DNA of 64,000 nucleotides from NCBI GenBank assembly GCA_001695595.3, contig MBPM02000168.1:22897-86896 (forward strand), given 5' to 3'. The position numbers and the translations under genes were made by a program. Of this stretch, positions 45,001-57,010 are shown piece after piece; the first letter of the stretch is position 1; every line of letters starts with the position of its first letter. The stretch comes from Plasmopara viticola. Taxonomy: Eukaryota; Oomycota; Peronosporomycetes; Peronosporales; Peronosporaceae. The notes below the pieces were generated by a model. The model was given only the letters and a program-made list of their open reading frames with translations, searched no databases and had not been told where the DNA came from.

Positions 45001-46182
45001 ACAACCTTCATGCTCAACCGTCACGGCGCCAACATCCTTCGTAAACCGGCCGACTGAAAATAAATTTCGAGAAAGCTTTGGGATATACCACACACCAGTA
45101 AGCAGTCCCTTCTTTATACCATGTGGAGTGTGCATTGACATCACGATGTCGCCGGACCCAATCGCTTGCACCACTCCATCGTCTGCAAGATGCACATCCC
45201 TCGGCGTAATTGTCTTGAAATTTCGCATGAATTTCTTGGAACTCGTCATGTGCTGCGTCGCTCCAGAGTCAATCAGCCACACTTCACCCGATTTGGGAAT
45301 GCTGTCTCCAGCCGAAAACAGAAAATCGCCATTGTCATCATCGACTTGCGCGATATTCGCTCGTTGCGATTTCTGTCGCTCACCATTCTCGCGAATTCGA
45401 ACTGGACACTTGGCAATCCAATGTCCTTGTTCCCCACAGTAGTGGCACGCGCTGACCTTTTGCACTGGTCGCCCACCCTTACGCTTGCTGTAGTCATTCG
45501 CCAAAAACGCTTGCCCTTGACCATGCGCAGCTCCATCGGCCCCAATACCTTGTTCCTTTCGTTTCATGTCTTCATGCAATAGTCGAGATGTCACGAGCTC
45601 CCACGACAGCGAGTCCGATCTCGACTCCAAAGCTGTTATAAGAAATGAAAATGACTCACTCAAACTCCCAAGAAGCGTGATCACCAAGTCATCCTCTGTT
45701 ACCGGAGCACCCACTGCGTCGAGCTGTTCCGCCAGAGTCTTCATCTTGTTAATATGCGCGAGCACATCATCACCTTCGTCCATCTTGGCCGTGAAGAAAC
45801 GACGACGAAGAAAGAGCTTGTTCGCTAAGCTCTTCTTCTCGAAGTGGCCTTCGAGCCGTGACCATGCATCATGCGCTCCAGTTGCCGAGCGCACAAGAGG
45901 CAGCTGCGAATCTTCCATCGCGAGACAGATGATCGCAAGCGCCTTTCTTGACTTGCGCTTAAACGTCAGCTGGTCCAAGGCCGTTGTCAAGTCCTCCATC
46001 TTGACTTCCCCACTCGCTACCTCCCATAGGTCCCGCTCCTCAAGCACCATCTGCATCTTGAACTTCCATGTGTGGAAGTTTGTTCCATCGAACTTGTTGA
46101 TGCGTGAGTTGGTGGCGGCGGCGATGTCCATAGCGAAAGCGTAGTCGGTGTCGGGGGCAGAGTTGGCGGAGCTTGGGCTCAT
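42026..46182 (-). pseudogene. A7 gag-pol, open except for one frameshift in RNase H
   Basis: Starts MSPSSANSA at 46182 in the primer-binding site (46171-46186). Open for about 1200 codons: gag; zinc knuckle CHYCGEQGHWIAKC; protease DSGATQH; integrase HHCC and D,D35E (HSDVCGPM, RSDNGGEYTS, NGVAERMNR); linker; RT (QMDVKTSFLNGMLDEDIYM, YVDD in VLYVDDLIIAS). Near 42565 a G is missing in GGCTAT of the SDADWAG motif, and the second frame carries RNase H to 42026, 18 codons into the LTR. In QMDVKTSFLNG a Ser replaces the usual Ala. One base separates this copy from an intact one. Confidence 0.93.
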
Positions 46183-46186
46183 AACC

Positions 46187-46465
46187 TGTTGTAAGAAGCA
46201 CTTGTGCTGTAGATGGCAAAATGCAAAGTGAATATATTTCAAAGGTCCTTAGTTCACAACTACATGCTACCTCTAAGCCAATGATTTATCTAAGCCAATC
46301 AGAACGACTCACCATCCGGGCGCAATCATCTTCCCATCCCGAAACTGATCTTTTGCCCATCTTGAACCCGCTCATTCAGTCAGTCATCAATTGATTGCAG
46401 ATACCCGTACTTACCGATATATAGCCGCTGGTCGAGGCGTTTCTGCGCCAGCATCTTCGACAACA
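46187..46465 (-). repeat. 5' LTR of A7
   Basis: 279 bp; reads ATTTCAAAGG where the 3' LTR has ATTTAAAAGG. Followed by ATACA. Confidence 0.92.
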
Positions 46466-47736
46466 ATACACAGTTTAAACAGCCCTTTGCCCTCGCGAGC
46501 TCCAAGCTTCCACTGCATTCCCTTTGCCTGCGCAAAACAGCCATCGGCTTCGAACGTGACTGGTCCAACATCTTTTGTAAATCGTCCAACAGAGAAAAGA
46601 TTGCGCGATAGCTTTGGAATATGCCATACTCCACGAAGCATGCCCTTCTTGTTTCCGTGGGCCGTCTTCAGAGACATTATAATGTCGCCAGTCCCGATCG
46701 CTTGAACAACACCGTCGTCTGCGAGATGTACATCCACCGGAGGAATTTCCTTGTAATTTCTCATGAACTCTCTTGAAAAAGTCATGTGCTGCGTTGCACC
46801 CGAGTCAACCAGCCATACGCAACTCGACTTGGTGGTGCTTGAGTTTCCACCAACCGAGAAGAGAAAATCACCAGAGTCGACTTCGCTCTGCGCGATATTT
46901 GCACGCTGTGCTGGCCGTTGTCGATCTGCGTTTTCACGAATTCTCACGGGGCACTTGGCGATCCAATGCCCGTGTTCTCCACAGTAATGGCACGCACTGC
47001 TGGCCTTAGCAGTCGCTTGTCGTCCCTTGCGCCGTCCGTTGTCCGACGTCACAAACGCTTGTCCTTGCCCGTGCGCGGCTCCATCGACGCCGCCACCTTG
47101 TTCCTTGCGTTTCATCTCTTCGTGTAACAGACGCGACGTCACAAGCTCCCATGTCAGCGTGTCCGAGCGCGACTCCAGCGCCGTGATGAGGAACTGGTAC
47201 GAATCACACAGACTTCCAAGAAGCGTGATTACCAGGTCGTCCTCACTCACCGGGGCGCCCACCGCGTCAAGCTGCTCGGCCAACGTCTTGAGCTTGTTGA
47301 TGTGCTCTAGCACACCGTCGCCATCCTCCATCATCGTCGTGAAGAACCTGCGACGAAGGAAGAGCTTGTTTGCCAGGCTCCTCTTCTCGAAGTGTCCTTC
47401 CAATCTTGACCATGCATCATACGCATCCTTGGCCGAGCGAACCAGAGGCAGCTGCGAGTCCTCCATCGCAAGACAGATTATCGCCAGCGCCTTTCGAGCC
47501 TTACGCTTAAAGGTCGACTGGTCCATCGGGTTACTCAGCTGCTCAAGCTTTATCTCCCCGCTCGCAACTTCCCAGAGGTCGCGCTCCTCCAACACCATTC
47601 GCATCTTGAACTTCCACGTATGGAAGTTCGTTCCGTCGAACTTGTTGATTCGGCTCGGTGTGGCGTCCATGGTGGCGGCGAAGGCGGTGTCAGAGGCGGG
47701 GGCGAAGAAGGCAGAGTCTGCGAGGCTTGGGCTCAT
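46466..47736 (-). pseudogene. A5 gag and protease block
   Basis: Minus strand from MSPSLADSAFF at 47736 (primer-binding site 47725-47740): gag, zinc knuckle CHYCGEHGHWIAKC, protease DSGATQHM, then LGAREGKGLFKLC, which continues as MTPVSTNE across the A7 insertion. Open throughout (about 420 codons), so this third of A5 carries no visible lesion. It is repeated with many small deletions at 61681-62942. Confidence 0.9.
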
Positions 47737-47740
47737 AACC

Positions 47741-48037
47741 TATTGAATAAAGGTCACTTGAGCTGAAGATGGCAAAATGCAAAGTAAATATATTTAGAGG
47801 TCCTTAATTCGCAACTACATGCTACCTCTAAGCCAATGTTTTATCTAAGCCAATCAGAATGACTCACCATCCGGGCGCAATCATCTTCCCATCCGGGCGC
47901 AATCATCTTCCCGAAACCGATCTTTTGCCCATCTTGAACCCGCTCCTTCAAGCAGTCATCAACTGATTGCAGATACCGGTACTTACCGATATGTAGTCGC
48001 TGGTCGAGGCGTTTCTTTCACAGCATCTTCGACAACA
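47741..48037 (-). repeat. LTR shared by A5 (as 5' LTR) and A8 (as 3' LTR)
   Basis: 297 bp; left neighbour is the A5 primer-binding site, right neighbour is the polypurine tract (seen as CTCCCACTCGACTC) of A8. Two 22-bp units are present. A single LTR serving two tandem internal regions is the expected product of LTR-LTR recombination. Confidence 0.9.
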
Positions 48038-51000
48038 CTCCCACTCGACTCGTCTGCCTTCGCCTTCTGTATACCAAGCTTGCTTCGGAGTACACAAAAC
48101 TGCATAGCAGGAATCGGCTTGGTCATTATGTCGGCTAGCATGTCGAGAGTAGAGATGTACTTGAGAATCACTTGACCATCTTCAATCTTTTCACGTACAA
48201 AATGGTATCGAATGTCGATGTGCATGGTTCGTTTATGAGCCTCCGGTTTCTTCGCTAGTGCAATCGAGCCTTGATTATCTTCATAAATCTTGATCGCTGC
48301 ATCCGGGGACATCTCGCCCAACTCACACAAAAACGCCTCGAGCCATATTGCCTCTTGCGTAGCCTCTGACAATGCCATGTATTCAGCTTCCGTAGACGAT
48401 GGTGCCATCGTACGCTGTTTCTTGCTCTTCCAGCTGACGCATCCACCGCTCATCATAAAGGCGTAGCCGCTTGTACTCCTTCGCGACATTGTATATCCGG
48501 CCCAGTCCGCATCCGAAAATCCTTGCAATTGATCATGATTCGCCGCTTGAAATTCAATGCCGTGCGTCCTTGTCCCTTGAATATACCTGAAGACTCTTTT
48601 TAATGCTTGCCAGTGTGTCGAACATGGGTCTGCTGCAAATTGACTGAGTACTCCCACTGCCGCAGCGAGATTCGGACGCGTGCCGACCATAAGGTACATC
48701 AGGCAACCAAAAGCATTTCGATATGGCACACCGGTCATAGTTTCACCGTGTTTGCATCCTCCTTCGCACTTTGACTTGGTAAGTTTGAGTCCTGGATCTT
48801 GCGGCGTTCTGACGGGCTTGCTCTTTTCCATATTAACCTTGGTCAAAATCTCGCTCGCGAATTTGGTTTGCCGCATCGTCAGAGTCCCGATCTTCAGATT
48901 TTGCTCGATCTCAATTCCGAGAAAGAAGCTAAGTTGTCCCGAATCCGTCATCTCGAATCGTTTGCTGAGTGCGTGCTTGGTTTCCTGGAGCATCTTGCTC
49001 GTATTGCAGGCCAAAATTAGATCGTCGACGTAAAGTGCTACGAACATCATGTCATGGCCATCCCGCTTCACATACACGCAGTGATCTGATTTACACTTCT
49101 TGAATTTCAGGCCCAACATGAAGTCGTCAGTGGTCTTGTTCCACATGCAAGGTGATTGCTTCAGCCCGTACAGTGACCGCTGTAACTTGCACACATAGTC
49201 CGGGTTGGCCGTGTTTGTAAATCCATCAGGCTGCGTCATGTAAATATCTTCGTCAAGCTGACCGTTGAGAAACGCTGTTTTGACATCCATCTGATGAATT
49301 GCGAGCCCGTACTTGGCAGCCAGACTGAGTAAAATCCGAATCGACGAAAACTTGGTCACAGGAGCAAACGTTTCTTCATAATCAATACCGAATTTTTGTG
49401 AAAACCCTTTGGCCACCAAACGCGCTTTGAATCGCTCGACTTCGCCGGCTTGATTCTCCTTGACACGAAACACCCATCGATTGCCGATTGCCTTGCGTCG
49501 TTTTGGTAGTGCTACGAGCGTTTATGTCTTGTTCCTTTGTAGCGAGTCCATTTCCGAATCGCATGCCTCCTTCCATTTAGCTGCGTCGTCGGATTCCATC
49601 GCCGACTTAAAGGTGATCGGCAACTCTCCCACTGAATCCACAACGTACGCAGCCTCAAAGTCTTGCGCTGTGGCTGACATTTCTTCAAGTGATTGATATC
49701 GGCTTTGTCGTTAAGACCTTGGCACTTCAGTTGCTTTTTCGAGCGATTAGGTCCGTTGGTGACGTTACTGCCAGGCTCAACCTCTTCTTCCTGCGCAGAT
49801 TCCTTGGCTTCGTATTCCATCTGGTCATGCTGTGAGGATTCCTGATCGGTTGCTTCATCACCATCTTGAACAACAACCTCATTGTAGCGACGGTTTCTCC
49901 TCCCACTGTCAAAAGTATCTTCCAAAAACTTTGCGTCACGACTAACCAGCACACGACCACTCTCTATTTCTTCAAATCGATACGCTTTCTCATGCTCCGA
50001 GTAGCCAAGAAATCGACAGCGTACTGACCGAGCGTCAAACTTGCTGCGCTATTCCTTTGGAATCGTAACAAAAGCATGGCATCCGAAAACCTTCAAATTC
50101 GTCAGCACAGGTCTTCTTTTTGTCCAAATTTGGTATGGCGATTTATCCATAGCAATACCTCGCGTCGGGCAACGATTGCAAAGGAAAGCGGAGGTCATAA
50201 CAGCTTCTCCCTCATGCACCTTGCACATTCCACCAAAGTCCGAATCATGCGTTCAGCCACTCCATTAAGCTGTGGTGTATAAGGAGGCGTAAACTTCTGC
50301 TCGATACCACGTCGCTTGCAGAACTTGGCCATGTCACCCGATGTGTACTCACCTCCATTATCGCAGCGAAGTGCTTTGACAACTTTGCCAGTCTGAGATT
50401 CGGCAAACGCAACAAACTCGGCAAATTTGGTGGCAACTTCAGACTTGTTTCAAAGCAAAAATACCGTTGTAAAGTGCGAGTACTCGTCTGTGAAGGTGAC
50501 AAAATACCGCTTGCCACTAAAAGTCGTCGACTGCATAGGTCCACACACATCACTGTGAATTACTTCCAACAGTTTCTTTGCATGATGAGGCGACTTTGGC
50601 ATAAAACTCACTTGCGTTTGTTTGCCAAGTGCACAACCATCACAAAGCTCCCACTGTTTCACGAAAACGAGGACAATGCAACACCATAGTTTTTCCTGAC
50701 GATAGTTTCCAGACCACTATGTCCAATGTGCCCGAGTCGAAGGTGCCAGAGGTACGAAGTGGTGTCCCCATGACATCCCGACGAGCTTGTCACATTGGCT
50801 TCGTTAGTGCTGACTGGCGTCATACACAGTTTAAACAGCCCTTTGCCCTCGCGGGCTCCAAGCTTCCACTGCATTCCCTTTGCCTGCGCAAAACAGCCAT
50901 CGGTTCCGAACGTGAGTGGTCTAACATCCTTTGTAAAACGTCCAACAGAGAAAAGATTGCGCGATAGCTTTGGAATATGCCACACTCCACGAAGTATGCC

Positions 51001-52085
51001 CTTCTTGTTTCCGTGGGCCGTCTTCATAGACATTACAATGTCGCCAGTCCCGATCGCTTGAACAACACCGTCGTCTGCGAGATGTACGTCCACCGGAGGA
51101 ATTTCCTTTTAATTTTCATGAATTCTTTTGAAAAAGTTATGTGCTGCGTTGCACCCGAGTCAACCAGCCATACGCAACTCGACTTGGTGGTGCTTGAGTT
51201 TCCACCAACCGAGAAGAGAAAATCACCAGAGTCGACTTCACTCTGCGCGATATTTGCACGCTGTGCCGGCCGTTGCCGATCTGCGTTCTCACGAATTCTC
51301 ACGGAGCACTTGGCGATCCAATGCCCGTGTTCTCCACAGTAATGGCACGCACTACTGGCCTTAGCAGTCGCTTGGCGTCCCTTGCGACGTCCGTTGTCCG
51401 ACGTCACAAACGCTTGTCCTTGCCCGTGCGCGGCTCCATCGACGCCGCCACCTTGTTCCTTGCGTTTCATCTCTTCGTGTAACAGACGCGACGTCACAAG
51501 CTCCCATGTCAGCGTGTCCGAGCGCGACTCCAGCGCCGTGATGAGGAACTGGTACGAATCACACAGACTTCCAAGAAGCGTGATTACCAGGTCGTCCTCA
51601 CTCACCGGGGCGCCCACCGCGTCAAGCTGCTCGGCCAACGTCTTGAGCTTGTTGATGTGCTCTAGCACACCATCGCCATCCTCCATCATCGTCGTGAAGA
51701 ACCTGCGACGAAGGAAGAGCTTGTTTGCCAGGCTCCTCTTCTCGAAGTGTCCTTCCAATCTTGACCATGCATCATACGCATCCTTGGCCGAGCGAACCAG
51801 CGGCAGCTGCGAGTCCTCCATCGCAAGACAGATTATCGCCGGCTCCTTTCGAACCTTACGCTTAAAGATCGACTGGTCCATCGGGTTACTCAGCTGCTCA
51901 AGCTTTATCTCCCCGCTCGCAACTTCCCAGAGGTCGCGCTCTTCCAACACCATTCGCATCTTGAACTTCCACGTATGGAAATTCGTTCCGTCGAACTTGT
52001 TGATACGCGAGGGTGCAGCGACGTCCATGGCGAGGGCTTGGTCGTTGTCGGAGAACAGGACAGAGTGTGCGGGGCTTGGGCTCAT
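47983..52085 (-). pseudogene. A8 gag-pol, decayed and mosaic
   Basis: Minus strand. From 52085: MSPSPAHSVLFSDNDQ gag start (A10 family), switching near 51950 to A5-family gag; zinc knuckle CHYCGEHGHWIAKC; protease DSGATQHI; frame break near 51113; integrase with CDGCALGKQTQV and HSDVCGPM; stop in LLRNK (Arg to TGA, near 50450); a deletion of about 40 bases near 50218; Lys to TAG near 50050; frame changes near 49720-49770; Trp to TAA at 49522-49524; then open RT (YVDD in ALYVDDLILAC) and RNase H (SDADWAGY) to 47983, inside the shared LTR. The 3' half is repeated at 63190-64000. Confidence 0.88.
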
Positions 52086-52089
52086 AACC

Positions 52090-52376
52090 TAATGAAAAGG
52101 TCGAAGTGAGCACTTGTTGGTAGAATGCAAAGTGAATATATTTAAAGGTCCTTAGTTCGCAACTACATGCTACCTCTGAGCCAATGATTTATCGAAGCCA
52201 ATCAGAATGACTTACCATCCGGGCGCAAGCATCTTCCCATCCGGGCTCAATCATCTTGCGTGCCTGTACACCCGCCTATCCATGACGTCACTGTTGCTTG
52301 GTCGCAACGTTAACTGGTAACAGTACCGGTAGCTTACCGGTACAACACTGCTGATCGAGGCGTCACATCTTTAACA
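52090..52376 (-). repeat. LTR shared by A8 (5') and A10 (3'), A10 type
   Basis: 287 bp; plus-strand edges TAATGAAAAGG and CATCTTTAACA. It shares the right part of A-type LTRs (AATATATTTAAAGG, CATCCGGGCGCAA) but has its own U3 segment (TGCCTGTACACCCGCC, TAACTGGTAACAG) and two TACCGGTA palindromes near 52325-52350. The A8 primer-binding site is at 52074-52089. Confidence 0.87.
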
Positions 52377-55300
52377 CTCCCACTCGACTCGGCAGCTCTT
52401 GACGCTTGTATGCCAAGTCGGCTTCGAAGTATAGCAAATTGTGGTACAGGAATTGGCTTGGTCATGAGGTCGGCCAGCATGTCCGATGTTGAAATGTACT
52501 CAAGCGAAACTTGGCCGTCTTCAACCTTTTCGCGAACAAAGTGATAGCGTATGTCGATATGCTTGGTACGCTCGCGGAACTCCCGATTCTTGGCCAACGC
52601 AATCGATCCTTGGTTATCTACGAATATCTTGACCGCTTCATCAAGAGCCATTTCACCGATTTCGCACCGAAAGAACTTGAGCCAAACTGCTTCTTGGGTA
52701 GCTTCGGAAAGCGCCATATATTCTGCCTCGGTTGATGACAACGCAACTGTTCGCTATTTCTTGCTTCGCCAGCAAATGCATCCGCCGTTCATCATGAATG
52801 CATATCCGCTTGTACTCTTTCTTGAGCCAACGTCCCCAGCCCAGTCCGCATCCGAATAGCCTTGAAGCCTTTTGTTGCTGTCCGCTCGAAACACGAGGCC
52901 ATGAGTCTGTGTATCTTGTATATATCGAAATACTCTCTTGAGCGCCTGCCAATGAGTAGGGCACGGGTCCGCCGCGAATTGCCTTAGTGTCCCAACGGCT
53001 GCTGCAAGATCCGGGCGCGTGCCGACCATCAAATACATCAAACAGCCGACCGCATTCCGGTAGGGAACATTTGCCATGGCTTCGTGATGCTTGCAACCTC
53101 CTTCGCACATGACCTTGGTAAGCTTGAGACCCGGTTCCTGAGGCGTCTTTACGGGATTGCTGTTATCCATTTTAAACTTCTTTAGAACATCACACGCAAA
53201 CTTGGACTGCCTTACGATCATCATTCCAGCTTTTAAATCTTGTTCAATTTCCATGCCGAGAAAATATTGAGCTGGCCCATGTCTGTCATTTCGAACCGAT
53301 CACTTAGCGCTTGCTTGGTGTCTTGTAGCAATGTTGAGCTGCTGCTTGCAAGAATGAGATCGTCGACGTAAAGCGCGATGAATATCATATCTTTGCCGTC
53401 ACGCATGAAGTAGATGCAGTGGTCGGACACGCTCTTTTTGAACTTGAGTTTAGGCATGAAGTCGTCAATAGTTTTATTCCACATACGCGGCGACTGCTTA
53501 AATCCGTGAAGAGATCGCTCAAGCTAGCAAACGAAATCCGGGCATTTTTTATCGACAAATCCATCAGGCTGTGTCATGTAGATGTCCTCATCGAGAAGCC
53601 CCTTCAAAAAGGCAGTCTTGACATCCATTTGATGAATAGTGAGGCTGTACTTGGCTGTCAGACTAAGGAGAATTCGAATCGAAGTGAACTTGGCCACTGG
53701 CGCAAACGTTTCTTCATAGTCGACGCCATACTTTTGCGAAAATCCCTTGGCCACCAAACGCGCCTTGTACCGCTCGATTTCGCCGATTTGATTTTCCTTT
53801 AGTCGAAACACCCATCTGTTGCCTATCGCTCTGCGACCTTTTGGTAATGGCACAAGTGTCCAGGTCTTGTTCTTGCGTAGTGATTCAATATCCGAGTCGC
53901 ACACTTCCTCCTCTTGGCTGCGTCATTTGATTCCATTGCCGAACTGAACGATGTCGGCATTTTCCCCACTATATCAACAATGTACGCAGCTTCGAAATCC
54001 TGGACTGCAGCGGACATCTCTGCAAGACCTTGGCAGTGACTATAACGCTTGGATCGAAGAACTTCTGTAACTTGTTCTAGCGACTTCGCACGCTGGTGTC
54101 GCTTGCCTAGGGGGTCGTCAAAGTCAAAATTCTCTGCTGGATCTTCTTCTTCATGATCGGTTTCGTCATTCGGTGTTGCATCTTGTTGTGGTTCTTCGTC
54201 ATCTTGAATAACAACTTCATCACAACCATATTTGACAAGTTTTTCACCGTCAAAGTTGTCGTCCATGAACTGTGCGTTTCGGCTCACAAGCACTCGACCG
54301 CTTTCAATTGTTTCAAAACGATACGCTTTCTCGCAATCGCTGTATCCAAGAAACCGACATCGCACCGAACAAGCGTCAAACTTGGATTGTTTTTTTTTCG
54401 GCACGTGTACGTAAGCATGGCAACCAAAGACTTTAGAATTGGCCAAAAGAGGTTTCTTGCCAGTCCAAAGTTGATGTGGCGACTTGTCGTGGCTAACAGC
54501 ACGTGTTGGGCACCGGATTCGAAGGAAAGTTGCGGTCATTACAGCCTCACCCCAATACGCTTTATTGAGACTAGCATGCTCAAGCATACACCGAGCACAC
54601 TCAACCAAAGTTCGGTTCATGCGCTCGGCAACACCATTAAGCTGAGGGATGTATGGAGGCGTGAACTTCTGCACAATGCCACGGTCAGCACAAAACTTGG
54701 CCAACGCTCCTGATGTGTATTCGCTCGCCACCGTTGTCGCTTTGAAGCAGCTTGACCCGCTTTTTCGTCTACTTTTTAGCGTAAGCAACAAACTTAGCGA
54801 ACTTGTCAGCCACTTCCGACTAATTTCGAAGCAGGTAAACTGCACAGAAGTGCGACTTGTCATCTATGAAAGTGACAAAATATCGCTTGCCACTGTGTGT
54901 TGGGGTCCACATTGGACCACATACATCGCTGTGAATGACGTCAAGCACATCCTTTGCTCGGTTAGGCGACGACTTCATGTATGTTGCTTGGATTTGCTTT
55001 CCCAATGCACACCCGATACAAAGCTCCCACTGCTTTACTGACGTAATGTCAATGCCAGTGCCGTGACCCTTTTTGACGATGGCTTTCTAAACCGCCATGG
55101 CCAATATGACCAAGTCGAAGGTGCCAGAAGTACGATTTGGTGTCTTCAACGCAGCCTTTCAAAGTTGCCATATTGACCTCGTCTGTCTTAAGTGGCGTCA
55201 TGCAAACCTTAGACAAGCCTTTGCCTTGACGTTCACCAAATTTCCACCGAATTCCTTTTGCTTGAGCAAAGCAGCCATCGATTTCGAACGTGACGGGACC

Positions 55301-56618
55301 CACGTCTTTTGTAAAGCGTCCAACCGAAAATAAGTTTCGCGTTAGCTTCGGGATATGCCACACGTTCGTAAGCACTCTTTTTTTCACTCCACGCGAAGTC
55401 GTCATCGACATTGTAATGCCACCGGTTTCAATTGCCTGAATGACACCGTCGTCGGCAAGATGGACATCAATTGGTGCGATCTTGGTATAGTTTTTCATGA
55501 AGCCATTCGTGAAGGTCATATGCTGCGTCGCACCTGAGTCGACCAGCCACACTTTACTCGTCTTGACGACTTCCATGCTGCCGCCAACCGAAAAAGGTAG
55601 TCACCAGAGTCTTCTTCACTCTGTGCTACGTGAGCTCGTTGCGGCTCCTGCCGCTCCGCGTTCTCGCGAATTCGCACTGGGCACTTGGCGATCCAATGTC
55701 CGTGCTTCCCACAGTAATGACATGCGCTTGTCCTAGCACGAGCTTGCCGTCCTTGCGCCGTCCGTTGTCGCTTGTCATAAAGCTTGAACTTGGCCTGGCG
55801 CGCCGCCTTCAGTGCTACGGCCTTGTTTTTTGCGCTTCATGTTCTCATGCAAAAGCCGCGACGTCACCAGCTCCCACGTGAGTGAGTCGGCTCTAGACTC
55901 CAACGCCGCGATAAGAAATTGGTATGACTCGCTAAGGCTTGCAAGAAGCGTGATCACCAAGTCGTCCTCGCTGACCGGAGCGCCCACCGCGTCTAGCTGC
56001 TCCGCCAGCGTTTTGACCTTGTTGATGTGCTGCAACACATCATCATCTCCGTCCATCATTGTCGTAAAGAAGCGTCGACAAAGAAAGAGCTTGTTTGCTA
56101 AACTCTTCTTCTCGAAGTACCCTTCTAGACGCGACCATGCATCCTGCGCACCTTTCGCCGACCGTACCAATGGTAGCTGAGATGATGGAGTACGTTACCC
56201 CTAATTAGGGGCCGTGTAAGCCATGTCAAGCAAGTGCTATAGGGTTGTTCATTACACTTAACCCGAGTCTATCCGGCTCCGGGGATCGAACCCGGGACCT
56301 CCCGGTCCTGAAGTGAGTAGTAAACCACTGCACCACAGGATCGGTTAACCAATGGTAGCTGAGAGTCCTCCATGGCAAGGCAGATGATGGCCATAGCCTT
56401 GCGGGACTTGCGCTTGTACGTGCTTTGATCCAACTGCGTAAGACAGTGCTAGTACTTGATCTCACCGCTCGTGACCTCCCACAGATCGCGCTCTTCCAGC
56501 ACCATTTGCATCTTGAACTTCCACGTATGGTAATTCGTTCCGTCGAACTTGTTGATACGCAAGGGTGCAGCGACGTCCATGGCGAGGGCTTGGTCGTTGT
56601 CGGAGAACAGGGCTAACC
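52334..56618 (-). pseudogene. A10 gag-pol, heavily mutated and split by a SINE
   Basis: Minus strand. The 5' gag (56365-56610) retains HTWKFKMQMVLEERDLW but has lost the ATG and primer-binding site through a deletion near 56611 and has a stop after GEIKY. The SINE follows, then gag (LANKLFLCRRFF), zinc knuckle CHYCGKHGHWIAKC near 55680-55722, protease DSGATQHM, integrase (WHLRLGHIGHGG, HSDVCGPM, NGVAERMNR), linker, RT (QMDVKTAFLKG, YVDD in ALYVDDLILAS), RNase H (SDADWAGD). Stops or shifts are seen near 55590, 55090, 54820, 54740, 53900, at 53524-53526 (Lys to TAG), near 53255 and at 52754-52756 (Gln to TAG). This is the oldest-looking copy in the array. Confidence 0.85.
56183..56347 (-). mobile_element. 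tRNA-derived SINE inserted in the A10 gag
   Basis: 165 bp flanked by a 17-bp target duplication, ACCAATGGTAGCTGAGA (56166-56182 and 56348-56364). On the minus strand the head shows an RNA polymerase III A box (TGGTGCAGTGG) and B box (GGTTCGATCCC), and a T-arm that pairs perfectly (CCGGG, loop TTCGATC, CCCGG). About 85 unrelated bases follow, including the palindrome CCCCTAATTAGGGG, ending ACGTACTCCATCA. The long duplication points to LINE-type integration in trans. A tRNA gene is unlikely, because the anticodon arm is irregular and the tail is unrelated. No polymerase is encoded. Confidence 0.85.
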
Positions 56619-56906
56619 TAATGGAAAGGCCGAAGTGAGCACTTATTGGTAGAATGCAAAGTGAATATATTTAAAGGTCCTTAGTTCGCAACTACATGCT
56701 ACCTCTAAGCCAATGATTTATCCAAAGCCAATCAGAATGACTTACCATCCGGGCGCAATCATCTTCCCATCCGGGCGCAATCATCTTGCGTGCCTGTACA
56801 CCCGCCTATCCATGACGTCACTGTTACTTGGTCGCAACTTTAACTGGTAACAGTACCGGTAGCTTATCGGTTCAACACTGCTGATCGAGGCGTCACATCT
56901 TTAACA
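56619..56906 (-). repeat. LTR shared by A10 (5') and A11 (3')
   Basis: 288 bp, closely related to 52090-52376 (TAATGGAAAGG to CATCTTTAACA). On the right it is followed by the polypurine tract of another minus-strand copy. Confidence 0.85.
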
Positions 56907-57010
56907 CTCCCACTGGACTCGGCAGCTCTTGACGCTTGTATGCCAAGTCGGCTTCGAAGTATAGCAAATTGTGGTGCAGGAATCGGCTTGGTCATGAGGT
57001 CGGCCAGCAT
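56907..57010 (-). pseudogene. A11 RNase H C-terminus remnant
   Basis: About 34 codons of the end of a lineage A polyprotein (ADLMTKPIPAPQFAILRSRLGIQ, ESSGS) matching the A10 end at 52377-52480. It is cut at 57010 by the A9 LTR, so it is the third internal region of the array in this LTR family. Confidence 0.8.

Larger units (their letters stand above)
41802..46465 (-). mobile_element. A7: complete lineage A element with one frameshift
   Basis: 4664 bp, LTRs 41802-42080 and 46187-46465 (279 bp each, one substitution, A/C near 46240), target duplication ATACA (41797-41801 and 46466-46470) in the A5 integrase gene. Very recent by LTR identity, although its polyprotein is broken in RNase H by the same lesion as A3. 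Confidence 0.94.
34053..48037 (-). mobile_element. A5: lineage A element hosting A6 and A7
   Basis: Minus-strand element from LTR 34053-34332 to LTR 47741-48037, with its coding region in three blocks (34278-36762, 41404-41801, 46466-47736) separated by A6 and A7. The split points carry matching 5-bp duplications (GTGGC, ATACA), so order and orientation are certain. The two LTRs differ at a dozen or so positions plus one 22-bp unit, so either A5 is much older than A6 and A7 or the right LTR comes from the neighbouring array member A8, which shares it. Confidence 0.88.
42930..48793. repeat. Long direct repeat, left copy (about 5.9 kb)
   Basis: Block containing most of A7, the A5 gag, the shared A5/A8 LTR and the 3' part of A8. 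It recurs in the same order at about 58150-64000 (offset about 15215, falling to 15207 through small deletions). Confidence 0.88.

Noticed and set aside
56226..56347. A host tRNA gene on the minus strand
   Set aside because: A and B boxes are present but the anticodon arm is irregular, the sequence has an unrelated tail, and it is bounded by a 17-bp target duplication. A SINE explains all of this.
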